64,000 bases of DNA from Fimenecus sp045545735 (GTDB lineage: Bacteria; Bacillota; Clostridia; Oscillospirales; Acutalibacteraceae), in contig JAZQBM010000012.1 of assembly GCA_045545735.1 (NCBI GenBank), forward strand, positions 124,001 through 188,000. Reading direction: 5' to 3'. A program made the position numbers and the translations under genes. The notes beneath the pieces were generated by a model that had not been told where the DNA came from, did not search any database, and saw nothing but the letters and a program-made list of their open reading frames with translations. Shown here one piece after another: positions 51,861 to 59,308 of this stretch. Numbering within the stretch: position 1 is the stretch's first letter; the number at the start of each line of letters is the position of its first letter.

Positions 51861-53639
51861 ATGGCAGAGAAACAACGAAAAAGCCATACACTGTTAAACG
51901 GTGCTCTTGTATTAAGCATTGCAACAGTAATAATTAAGGTTATAGGTGTAATCTATAAAATTCCTCTTTCCAATATGATTGGTACTGTGGGCAGAGGACT
52001 TTTTGATTCTGCATATAGCCTTTATGTGCCTGTTTATACAGTTGCAATGGCAGGACTTCCCGTTGCAATTTCTAATATGGTGTCTAAAGCAATGGCACTC
52101 GGTCACTACCGTGATGTTAAGGTAATCCATAAGGTTGCAAAGAGACTTTTCTTGATTGTTGGTATTATCGGCACTCTTGCAATGTTTATTTTGGCGTATC
52201 CTTATGCACTTTCTGCAAAGAATATGGATATTATTCCTGCAGTACTTGTAATCACACCGTCAATATTCTTCTGTTGTGTAATGTCAAGTTACCGTGGCTA
52301 TTACAACGGACTTTCAAATATGACCCCAACCGCAATTTCACAGGTGCTTGAGGCGTTAGGAAAACTCATATTCGGTCTTGTTTGTGCAAAGTGGACTATC
52401 AGTTATGGTATGTCACGTTTCAATGAAGGTCTTACAGTTTTCGGACAAACTGCAACAACTGAAAGCGAAGCGTTAAGTGCTATTTACCCTTATGCCGCTG
52501 CAGGTGCTACCGCAGGTGTAACATTAGGTACGGTTATAGGTGTGATTTACCTTGTAATTATGCATAAGATAAAAGGTGACAGAATTACAAAAACCGAGTT
52601 AGCATCTGCACCAAAGCCCGAAAAATCAGGGGTTATTGCAAAGAAAATGTTCCAGTTTGCAATTCCCGTAGCATTCAGTTCACTTGTGTTCAGTATTACA
52701 AATCTTATTGATGCAATTACCGTTCAGAATCGTCTTGAAGAAGTTGTAATCAATAACATGGATTTAATCAGAAATATGTATTCTGAACAACTTGTAGGTG
52801 TTCTTGATGCTGATGTTAAAAACTTCCTTTACGGTGCATATTCATTGTCACTTGATTTTAGAAACTTAATTCCGTCAATTACAATGACTTTGGGTATCAG
52901 TGCAATTCCGGCACTTTCTGCTGCTTGGGCTGTTAAAAATAAAAAGGCAATTAAAGTTTCAATTGAATCTGTAATGCGTGTTACAATGCTTGTCGCTATG
53001 CCTTGCGGTATTGGTATGGGTGTGCTTGCTCAACCAATTCTTGCCGCATTCTATGGTAGTGGTGAGGCTGCAAGCGGTGTTTCAATTGCCGCACCTGTAC
53101 TTATGGTTTATGGTTTTACGATTTTCTTGATTGCTTTGTCACAACCAATGACTAATATGCTTCAAGCACTTGATAAAACAAAAATACCGCTTATATCAAT
53201 GACTGTTGGTGCACTTGTAAAGTTTGTGTCAAACTTAATATTTGTTTCAATTCCAAGTCTTAATGTTAACGGTGCGGTAATCGGTACGGTAAGTTGTTAC
53301 GCAGTAATTACAATTATTAATCTTTTTGCAATTCTGAAAACTACAAAAATAAGAATTAATTTCATTTCTGTTTTCGTAAAACCGATTATCTGCGGCATTC
53401 TTTGCGGTGTTGGTGCTTATACATCATTCGGTCTTTGTAACCGATTTATTCCCGATTTTTCACTTGCAGGTCACGATGCAAAAAACATACTTTGTTTAGG
53501 CGTTGCAATCTGTTTTGGTGGCTTAATATACGTAATTTCTATGCTTTTAATCAAAGGAATCTCAAAAGATGACGTAAATATGCTTCCAAAAGGAGAAAAA
53601 ATCGCAAAAATACTTGCAAAATATGGATTTATAGAGTAA
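51861..53639 (+). CDS. Polysaccharide flippase of the SpoVB/MATE-like family
   Basis: A 592-residue membrane protein with about fourteen segments. It starts LLNGALVLSIATVIIKVIGVIYKIPLSNMIG, the conserved first-helix pattern of SpoVB/YabM-type flippases; SCRGYYNG-like SSYRGYYNGLSNMTPTAISQVLEA (about 147-170) is another hallmark. Such proteins move lipid-linked saccharides such as lipid II across the membrane, and SpoVB acts in spore cortex assembly. With mazG, hup and rqcP next, it matches the Bacillus yabM-yabN-yabO order, so YabM is the closest counterpart by context. Substrate is unproven. Confidence 0.85.
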   Translation: MAEKQRKSHTLLNGALVLSIATVIIKVIGVIYKIPLSNMIGTVGRGLFDSAYSLYVPVYTVAMAGLPVAISNMVSKAMALGHYRDVKVIHKVAKRLFLIVGIIGTLAMFILAYPYALSAKNMDIIPAVLVITPSIFFCCVMSSYRGYYNGLSNMTPTAISQVLEALGKLIFGLVCAKWTISYGMSRFNEGLTVFGQTATTESEALSAIYPYAAAGATAGVTLGTVIGVIYLVIMHKIKGDRITKTELASAPKPEKSGVIAKKMFQFAIPVAFSSLVFSITNLIDAITVQNRLEEVVINNMDLIRNMYSEQLVGVLDADVKNFLYGAYSLSLDFRNLIPSITMTLGISAIPALSAAWAVKNKKAIKVSIESVMRVTMLVAMPCGIGMGVLAQPILAAFYGSGEAASGVSIAAPVLMVYGFTIFLIALSQPMTNMLQALDKTKIPLISMTVGALVKFVSNLIFVSIPSLNVNGAVIGTVSCYAVITIINLFAILKTTKIRINFISVFVKPIICGILCGVGAYTSFGLCNRFIPDFSLAGHDAKNILCLGVAICFGGLIYVISMLLIKGISKDDVNMLPKGEKIAKILAKYGFIE

Positions 53640-53665
53640 AATATTAAAGTGTAGAAGGTGAGAAG

Positions 53666-54475
53666 ATGATTGACAATTTTGAGTTCAAAGAACGCTACGG
53701 CGTTAATGATTTAATCGATATTGTTGAAATTCTTCGTTCACCAAACGGTTGCCCTTGGGATAGGGAGCAGGACCATAAATCAATCCGCCGTGACTTTCTT
53801 GAAGAAACTTACGAAGTGATTGAGGCTATCAATAAAGATGACAAAGACGGTCTTCTTGAAGAACTTGGCGACGTTTTGTTGCAAGTTGTTTTTCATACAC
53901 AGATTGAGCGTGAAAAAGGTTCGTTCAATTTAGACGACGTGGCTGATGGAATTTGCAAAAAGATGATTGAACGTCATCCTCATGTTTTCGGTGATGTAAG
54001 TGCTGAAACAAGTGAGCAAGTGCTTGATAATTGGGACGTTATAAAAAAGCAGACTAAACAGCAAAAAAGTCAGACCGAGTCAATGCTTTCAATCCCACGC
54101 GAGTTCCCTGCACTTATGAGGGCAGATAAAGTTCAGAAAAAAGCTGCAAAAGTAGGCTTTGATTGGAATTCAGTTGACGGTGCGTTTGATAAAGTCAGCG
54201 AAGAACTTAATGAACTTAAAGAAGCCGTTACAATGGGCGTTGTTGATAATGTTCGTGAAGAACTTGGCGACTTGCTTTTCTCGGTTGTAAATGTTTCAAG
54301 ATTTATTAGTGTTGACAGTGAAGAAGCATTAACAAACGCAACTGATAAATTTATTGACCGTTTTTCTAAAGTTGAAAAAATGGCTGAAGAAAAAGGCATC
54401 AATATGAAAGAAACAGAGCTTAGTGAATTGGACAAGCTTTGGGACGAAGCTAAACAGGTATCAAAAAAGGATTAA
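53666..54475 (+). CDS. mazG: Nucleoside triphosphate pyrophosphohydrolase MazG
   Basis: A 269-residue MazG with two helical repeats. The first has LRSPNGCPWDREQDHKSI and the metal-binding EETYEVIEAI ... EELGDVLLQVVFH (about 47-76); the second has VSEELNELKEAV ... EELGDLLFSVVNVSRF (about 175-212). It hydrolyses NTPs and dNTPs to monophosphates and pyrophosphate, cleaning the pool and affecting stringent signalling. The Bacillus YabN has an added tetrapyrrole methylase domain that is absent here. It starts 26 bp after the flippase gene. A weak palindrome AAAAGGAT/ATCCTTTT overlaps its stop. Confidence 0.93.
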   Translation: MIDNFEFKERYGVNDLIDIVEILRSPNGCPWDREQDHKSIRRDFLEETYEVIEAINKDDKDGLLEELGDVLLQVVFHTQIEREKGSFNLDDVADGICKKMIERHPHVFGDVSAETSEQVLDNWDVIKKQTKQQKSQTESMLSIPREFPALMRADKVQKKAAKVGFDWNSVDGAFDKVSEELNELKEAVTMGVVDNVREELGDLLFSVVNVSRFISVDSEEALTNATDKFIDRFSKVEKMAEEKGINMKETELSELDKLWDEAKQVSKKD

Positions 54476-54525
54476 ATCCTTTTAGGATAAATTAAAAAGA
54501 GAAAAATTTATTGGAGGAAATCACA

Positions 54526-54798
54526 ATGAATAAGACAGAACTCGTAGCAGCAGTTGCTGCAAAAGCAGGCATTTCAAAGAAAGACGCAGACGCAGCAGTA
54601 GCAGCAGTTTTCGCATCAGTTACAGACGCTCTTGCAAACGGTGACAAAGTTCAGCTCATCGGTTTCGGTACATTTGAAGTTAGAGCACGTTCAGCAAAGA
54701 CAGCTCGCAACCCAAGAACAGGCGAAACAATGACAGTTCCAGCAACAAAGGTTCCAGCTTTCAAAGCAGGTGCAGCACTTAAAGCAGCTGTTAAATAA
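54526..54798 (+). CDS. hup: HU family DNA-binding protein
   Basis: A 90-residue HU. TTGGAGGAAA before ATG 54526 is a consensus RBS and overlaps an in-frame TTG that is not the start. MNKTELVAAVAAKAGISKKDADAAV forms the dimer helices, GFGTFEVR the saddle and RNPRTGETM (about 61-69) the DNA-bending arm tip. It compacts the nucleoid and assists replication and repair. The very regular codon use (GCA, AAA, GTT) fits high expression. It lies between mazG and rqcP. Confidence 0.96.
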   Translation: MNKTELVAAVAAKAGISKKDADAAVAAVFASVTDALANGDKVQLIGFGTFEVRARSAKTARNPRTGETMTVPATKVPAFKAGAALKAAVK

Positions 54799-54817
54799 TT
54801 AAACTTTTGTAAAGAAA

Positions 54818-54848
54818 AGGGGAGTCGGTTTCGGCTCCCTAAATTTTT
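54818..54848 (+). terminator. Terminator of hup
   Basis: GGGGAGTCG (54819-54827) pairs with CGGCTCCCT (54832-54840), with G-T pairs, followed by AAATTTTTAT. Confidence 0.75.
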
Positions 54849-54860
54849 ATCACAATGTAG

Positions 54861-54879
54861 GGTGGGGCTTGTTCCCACC
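54861..54879. repeat. GGTGGG-CCCACC hairpin ahead of rqcP
   Basis: GGTGGG (54861-54866) and CCCACC (54874-54879) flank a GCTTGTT loop 17 bp before the rqcP start. It sits after the hup terminator and looks like a short intergenic repeat or a leader structure. Confidence 0.45.
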
Positions 54880-54895
54880 GCAATAGGAAAATATT

Positions 54896-55138
54896 ATGAG
54901 ATTAGATAAATTCTTAAAAGTATCAAGAATAATAAAAAGAAGAACAATCGCAAATGAGGTTTGCGATGCAGGTAAAGTAAGTGTAGGTGGCAAAGTAGTC
55001 AAAGCCTCATACGACGTTAAAGAGGGCGATGTTCTTGAAATTACTTTTGGCGAAAAAACCACAAAATATAAAGTCCTCACAGTCACAGAACATGCCACAA
55101 AGCAAACTGCTAGTGAAATGTTTGAAGAAGTGAAATGA
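54896..55138 (+). CDS. rqcP: S4-domain RNA-binding protein RqcP (YabO/Hsp15-like)
   Basis: An 80-residue S4 protein. MRLDKFLKVSRIIKRRTIANEVCDAGKVSVGG (listed as the S4 core, residues 1-32) is followed by VKEGDVLEITFG. RqcP helps RqcH add alanine tails on stalled 50S subunits in ribosome quality control. The 80-residue length and the mazG-hup-rqcP context match this group rather than the larger pseudouridine synthases. The RBS AGGAAA is moderate. Confidence 0.92.
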   Translation: MRLDKFLKVSRIIKRRTIANEVCDAGKVSVGGKVVKASYDVKEGDVLEITFGEKTTKYKVLTVTEHATKQTASEMFEEVK

Positions 55139-55149
55139 ATTTATAAAAC

Positions 55150-55188
55150 AAAACCAGTCAAGAATTATTCTCCTGACTGGTTATTTTT
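55150..55188. terminator. Terminator shared by rqcP and the serpin operon
   Basis: AACCAGTCA (55152-55160) pairs with TGACTGGTT (55174-55182) around a 13-nt loop; A-rich and T-rich flanks suit both directions. Confidence 0.78.
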
Positions 55189-56359
55189 ATCTATAATTAA
55201 TTGTGTTAAGAATTTTCATAGCCTCTGTGCCGTACTCATTCCACCATTTGTCAGCACCTTGATTTAATATAACATAATTCAAATCAAAGGTAATAAAACT
55301 CCACACAGGCTCATTATCATAAATTCCCATACTGCCCGTATGACCACCAAGGGTAATAGTTTCACACTCAAGTCCCGTACCGCAAACACCAAAGCGGTCA
55401 TCATACATAAACTTTATTTTCCCCTCATTTTCACCTTTGGGCCAGAACTCAATCGCAGAATTACTTGTTTCATATTCCCAATCTTGAGGAATGATAAGTG
55501 ACAACATTTTATTATCTTTTTCAACATTTACAAGTTTTCTTGTGCCAAGGTCAACCTGATTGAAAACAAGTTGTACGTCAGTCCACTCAATATTCTCAAT
55601 TTTATCTGTCATTTCCCTTTCAGGTTCAATAAAAATGTGCCAGTAAGCCATATCACAAGTTCCGACTTCGGGAACATTTCTGTCAATATAAATGTAACAT
55701 TTACCGTTGTCAGAAAGTGTAAGGTTTTTAACTGTGTGACTTATTGAACCACTGCCTTCTTCCAGAATAACAACAATCAATGACTTTTCTGCAAAATATT
55801 TTTCATCATATTTTGCACATTCGTCAGCAAATTCATTATTAAAACCGCCAACATATGAATTCAATTCGTCTGTGGATTTAATAATTCTGATTTGTGGGAA
55901 CATTATTCCACCAGGCGTACTATAACTTCTTAAGGCTGTAGCAGTAAAGTTGAGAGTATCTTGAGTAGCAGGTGGAGTGCTAATCCAACCCATTTCTGCA
56001 AGACTTAATAATGTTTGCTCAGGTAAATCCTTGTATTCACCGTCAGCAACTTTTTTGCAGTAATAAATGCCCGTGCTGGCAGGATATTTCTCTTGTATTC
56101 CATCGTGAACAATCAGTATTTCGTCGCCATTTGTAAGGTCAGCAAATATTTCTTCATTTTTACTTTGATTTGACATTTCAATAGGACTGTTATCATCATC
56201 AATAATCATATACGAGCCGTTATCTGTAATCAAAACTCTGCCTTGCATAATGCTGTAGCCTTTAAGCGTTGCAACACCTAACCCGATAAAAACCGTAGCC
56301 ACAAGCAATAAGAAGATAGAACAGATTATGCAAATAACTATAATCAGTTTTTTCTTCAT
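55187..56359 (-). CDS. Membrane-anchored extracellular protein, possibly PrcB-like
   Basis: A 390-residue protein with an N-terminal membrane anchor (about 4-27, IIVICIICSIFLLLVATVFIGLG) and an exported remainder. Near 165-235 the segment STDELNSYVGGFNNEF ... FAEKSLIVVILEEGSGSISHTVKN resembles the PrcB_C protease-complex fold, in which a conserved Glu/Gly-rich loop follows a hydrophobic strand; this is a weak similarity judged by eye. A C-terminal domain has LIIPQDWEYETSNSAIEFWP. It is the last gene of the sigma/anti-sigma/serpin operon, 2 bp after the serpin, so it may help handle extracellular proteases. Function is unknown. Confidence 0.5.
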   Translation of the reverse strand: MKKKLIIVICIICSIFLLLVATVFIGLGVATLKGYSIMQGRVLITDNGSYMIIDDDNSPIEMSNQSKNEEIFADLTNGDEILIVHDGIQEKYPASTGIYYCKKVADGEYKDLPEQTLLSLAEMGWISTPPATQDTLNFTATALRSYSTPGGIMFPQIRIIKSTDELNSYVGGFNNEFADECAKYDEKYFAEKSLIVVILEEGSGSISHTVKNLTLSDNGKCYIYIDRNVPEVGTCDMAYWHIFIEPEREMTDKIENIEWTDVQLVFNQVDLGTRKLVNVEKDNKMLSLIIPQDWEYETSNSAIEFWPKGENEGKIKFMYDDRFGVCGTGLECETITLGGHTGSMGIYDNEPVWSFITFDLNYVILNQGADKWWNEYGTEAMKILNTINYR

Positions 56360-56361
56360 AA

Positions 56362-57630
56362 TCAGCCCTCCACACTTGTAACTGTTCCAATAAAGAATGG
56401 TACATTGTTTTCACAATCAATAATCATATACATAAACGGGCGGTCAAGATAAACTTCATGTGGTTTTTCAGGCATAGCGGTACTTCCACAAAGAATTTCT
56501 GCTGTAACGGCACCTGCTTTAGTGCCTTTTTCAGCAACCGAAATATATGTTTTGTGAAGAACTTTACCAATAAAAAGATTTCCATATTCCCAAGTGCCGA
56601 TGCCTGTTAAATCTGCATTATTACTATCGAATGCGGATTTAATACCCATATTCATTAGCATTTCTGTAATATCAGCAGTATAGTCATATTCGAATTTTGG
56701 CATTTTCGTTTGTACCTTTTCATTTTGTGCATTGTCAAGAAGATTAGAAATTTTATCACCGGTAAGCGAAGAAATGTAGTCTTCTAACTTAATATCTTTA
56801 TTTGGAAGAATTGCCACAAATGCGTATTTTTCACCTGCATAATATTTGAGAAATCCTGTTGATTCGTCATCGCATAAGTATTTGTATTCAACGTTATACA
56901 TAAAATCAACATTCTGACTTGCACCGTTACGAGCATAAAAATATGACTCGTGAACTTGTGTATCTTCATAAATATTTGCCCATTCAGCCTCAAATGCCAA
57001 CGCATTCATAAGGCACATAAGAGTTGCTTCAGGAAGTGGCTCGTCAATAATACTCGGTATCATACCATCAGTATTCTTATCAGCCCACTTGTTCATATCT
57101 TTAACAGTATTGCTATTTTTAAAATCAACTGAATACATCTGGGGATTGTGATAATCTGCATTGATTTGCAAAAAGTCATTGTTTATTTTGAAAGTTTCGT
57201 CATTTGTAATCCAAAGTGAGTTTGCAAGTTTAAGTGAGAATTTTTCACCTTGTTCGAGCGAGTTAATATAACTGTAAAGATATTTGTTCATATCACTTGC
57301 AGAAAGCCCGAATACTTGTTCCATTTCTTTAAGTGTGTTATTATCAGCCCCGTTTGCAGTCATTGAAAGAGCACAAAGTACTGAAAGGGGAGAAATAAGA
57401 ACATTATCTCCATTCACTTGATTTTCTTTAAAAAGAGTAACTGCAAAATCGTAAAACGCTTTGTTGCCATATGTTAAATCATCAGATTTTTCTACTGATT
57501 TGGGAGAAATGTCACTCATAAGGTCTTTTGCATTAATTATTGTCGGTTTTGATGCGGGGTTATCTCCACAAGCACTGAATGAAACAAGAATAAGAGTAAT
57601 GCACAATAAAACTGAAATAATCTTTTTCAT
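56362..57630 (-). CDS. Serpin-family protease inhibitor, lipoprotein
   Basis: A 422-residue serpin with a lipoprotein signal (lipobox FSAC, Cys21) and a short tether. The fold is complete: NVLISPLSVLCALSMTANGA (about 74-93), LANSLWITNDETF, ADKNTDGMIPSIID, LMCLMNALAFEAEW and the C-terminal RPFMYMIID ... VPFFIGTVTSVEG. The hinge EKGTKAGAVTA (367-377) keeps the small residues needed for loop insertion, so it should be inhibitory. Counting from hinge Glu367 as P17 puts the cleaved bond near Ser383-Thr384, suggesting elastase- or chymotrypsin-like targets rather than trypsin. It probably guards the surface from host or bacterial serine or cysteine proteases. Confidence 0.92.
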   Translation of the reverse strand: MKKIISVLLCITLILVSFSACGDNPASKPTIINAKDLMSDISPKSVEKSDDLTYGNKAFYDFAVTLFKENQVNGDNVLISPLSVLCALSMTANGADNNTLKEMEQVFGLSASDMNKYLYSYINSLEQGEKFSLKLANSLWITNDETFKINNDFLQINADYHNPQMYSVDFKNSNTVKDMNKWADKNTDGMIPSIIDEPLPEATLMCLMNALAFEAEWANIYEDTQVHESYFYARNGASQNVDFMYNVEYKYLCDDESTGFLKYYAGEKYAFVAILPNKDIKLEDYISSLTGDKISNLLDNAQNEKVQTKMPKFEYDYTADITEMLMNMGIKSAFDSNNADLTGIGTWEYGNLFIGKVLHKTYISVAEKGTKAGAVTAEILCGSTAMPEKPHEVYLDRPFMYMIIDCENNVPFFIGTVTSVEG

Positions 57631-57643
57631 AAGTCAAACCTCC

Positions 57644-58297
57644 TTAATCTTTTGAAGTGATTTCATAAGCAATAATTTGTGTAGAATTATCGGTGTCAAC
57701 ACCGTAATAAACATAAACTTTGTTGCCGATTTTTATGCTTTCTGCATCTTTTAATTTTATGTTTTCGTCATAAACAACTGTTACGGTTTGATTTTTTTCA
57801 AGGTCGTTACGGTTTTTGTCATCATCAATAACACGTGCCTTGAAGCCATTATCGTTAATTTCTAAAATTTCTACATAAGCAGGTTTGTAATGGTAACAAA
57901 CATCTTGACTACTGCCGGTGGTACCTGTATTGCCATTTATGGTGTTACCGTCACTTGTACCGTCCGTACTGCCTGCTAATTCTTCGCGACTTTCATCTTG
58001 AACTGAGTTGTAGCCGTCAGTTTTGTTTTTATCAAGCAAATCACCAAAATGGATTATATCATCTTCTGGCTGGATTTGATTGCTTGCATCTGATGCTGCA
58101 CTGTTTTCTGATACCTCAAATTCATTTTCGAAAAATGTAAATCCGCCGAATATTGCAAGCATAACGCAAGCCGCAACTGCTACATAGTTAAGCCATAAAA
58201 ACTTGTGACGTTCAGGGTATTTTCTTAAAATATTAACACACTCAATCATATCGTCGTCAATGTATTCAAGTGCATCAAGAATTTTTTCTTGGTTCAT
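57644..58297 (-). CDS. Putative anti-sigma factor, membrane-spanning
   Basis: A 217-residue protein. An N-terminal cytosolic helix pair, MNQEKILDALEYIDDDMIECV ending near 29, precedes a membrane segment (about 34-54, FLWLNYVAVAACVMLAIFGG), a long polar Ser/Thr/Asp/Gly linker (about 64-133) and a small extracellular beta domain (about 140-217) with YVEILEINDNGFKARVIDD, similar to a DUF3221/OB-like fold. Its first codons overlap the sigma gene stop by 4 bp. Position and topology make it the likely anti-sigma of the preceding ECF sigma. The start of the next gene, the serpin, is 13 bp further on. Confidence 0.7.
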   Translation of the reverse strand: MNQEKILDALEYIDDDMIECVNILRKYPERHKFLWLNYVAVAACVMLAIFGGFTFFENEFEVSENSAASDASNQIQPEDDIIHFGDLLDKNKTDGYNSVQDESREELAGSTDGTSDGNTINGNTGTTGSSQDVCYHYKPAYVEILEINDNGFKARVIDDDKNRNDLEKNQTVTVVYDENIKLKDAESIKIGNKVYVYYGVDTDNSTQIIAYEITSKD

Positions 58298-58854
58298 AGG
58301 TCAAAGCCCTCCTTTTTAAGATACTCCCTTAAACTGTTTCGAGTGCGGAATAGCAAGGTCTTTGCTTTCGCTTCACTAATCCCGCAGTATTTTGCTACGT
58401 CCTTAACGGAATCAAGAAAATAGTATCTGCCAATAAATACATTTCTCGCTTCATCTGAAAGAGTGCGTAAAAATGCGTTTAATACTTCGCCTAAAATTTC
58501 GATTTCATAATCCTTTTCAGGTGAATTGTTGTCAGAAATGCAATCTCCAAGTTCTGTAAGAGAAAGAGCGTATTCACTGCTTTGACGTTTTATTCTGTTG
58601 CGTTTACGGAAAATATCTATTGAAATTCTGCGTGTAATTTTGCCTAAATAAGTAGATAACACGCTTGGCTTGTTAGGAGGCATAGAATTCCATGCAGCAA
58701 GATAAGTGTCGTTTACGCTCTCATTACTGTCTTCTTCATTGTTTAAAATATTGTATGCAATTTTATGAAGATAGTGGTCATATTTTTCCTGCGTTTCGCG
58801 AATTGCAGACTGGTCACGCTGCCAGTATAGTTCAACAATTTTCTCGTCCTGCAT
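58294..58854 (-). CDS. ECF-type RNA polymerase sigma factor
   Basis: AAGGAGG places the start at ATG 58854 (MQDEKIVELYW), 186 residues; a TTG two codons upstream is inside the RBS spacing. Region 2 (about 20-90) has YDHYLHKIAYNILNNEEDSNE, VNDTYLAAWNSMPPN and LGKITRRISIDIFRKRNR; region 4 (about 125-180) has LRTLSDEARNVFIGRYYF and the helix-turn-helix SVKDVAKYCGISEAKAKTLL. It is coupled to the putative anti-sigma by a 4-bp overlap, followed by the serpin and the anchored protein. Two tandem promoters lie upstream, one sigma-A-like and one with ECF features, which suggests autoregulation. Confidence 0.88.
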   Translation of the reverse strand: MQDEKIVELYWQRDQSAIRETQEKYDHYLHKIAYNILNNEEDSNESVNDTYLAAWNSMPPNKPSVLSTYLGKITRRISIDIFRKRNRIKRQSSEYALSLTELGDCISDNNSPEKDYEIEILGEVLNAFLRTLSDEARNVFIGRYYFLDSVKDVAKYCGISEAKAKTLLFRTRNSLREYLKKEGFDL

Positions 58855-58899
58855 TTTCAAGCCTCCTTATAAATATTTCAGGTACCTTTTATCTATATA

Positions 58900-58926
58900 T
58901 CTCGTCAAAAAATTCCAATGGTTACA
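58900..58926 (-). promoter_or_regulatory. Candidate ECF-type promoter of the serpin operon
   Basis: On the minus strand TGTAACC (58926-58920) and CGAGA (58904-58900) are 15 bp apart (TGTAAC-16-CGAG), resembling autoregulated ECF promoters (AAC motif in the -35 and CG at the -10). Confidence 0.45.
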
Positions 58927-58940
58927 ACTTTTTCAAAAAT

Positions 58941-58970
58941 ATTATATCAATATTTTATATTCCTTGTCAA
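58941..58970 (-). promoter_or_regulatory. Sigma-A-like promoter of the serpin operon
   Basis: On the minus strand TTGACA (58970-58965), an 18-bp spacer and TATAAT (58946-58941), upstream of the ECF-type candidate. The gap 58861-59124 holds no other gene. Confidence 0.7.
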
Positions 58971-59124
58971 AAAGATTAAAAAAACCAATACCTCACACGA
59001 AAAGTTGAAATTATCGTTTGAAGTAAACAATTTTGAATTTATACAAAAAATCACATACTTGGAAAAATTTAGAACATATTTATATTGATTTTTTAGGGCA
59101 AAATATATTTGCGAGGTGATAAAG

Positions 59125-59265
59125 ATGAATAATAACAATAATAACAACAATAACAAAAACAATGCACAGAACAATAACAAGAAAACTCCAACAAACAATC
59201 AGTTTTCAAATCAGAAAAACGGACCTGACATGAAGAACGAAAACAATAATCAGGGCAACAGATAA
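59125..59265 (+). CDS. Asparagine-rich 46-residue protein
   Basis: A very short open frame with a textbook RBS, GAGGTGAT (59113-59120), and a terminator right after its stop. The product starts MNNNNNNNNNKNNAQNNNKK and ends NENNNQGNR; about half of its residues are Asn. There is no hydrophobic segment or Cys. It uses both AAT and AAC, so it is not a simple DNA repeat, which favours real coding. Asn/Gln-rich micro-proteins occur among small spore proteins of Clostridia, but I cannot assign it to a family. It stands alone between the divergent sigma operon and the convergent plsC-like gene. Confidence 0.6.
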   Translation: MNNNNNNNNNKNNAQNNNKKTPTNNQFSNQKNGPDMKNENNNQGNR

Positions 59266-59266
59266 C

Positions 59267-59308
59267 AAAAAAATTAAGCACCTACCAATTGGTAAGTGCT
59301 TAGTTTTT
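59267..59308. terminator. Terminator between the Asn-rich ORF and plsC-like gene
   Basis: TAAGCAC.TACC (59275-59286) pairs with GGTA.GTGCTTA (59291-59302), one mismatch, with A and T tracts outside. Confidence 0.85.

Noticed and set aside
59030..59110. Spore-specific (sigma G, E or K) promoter for the Asn-rich gene
   Set aside because: CATATTTA and TGAATT resemble parts of such promoters but the spacing does not fit any consensus.
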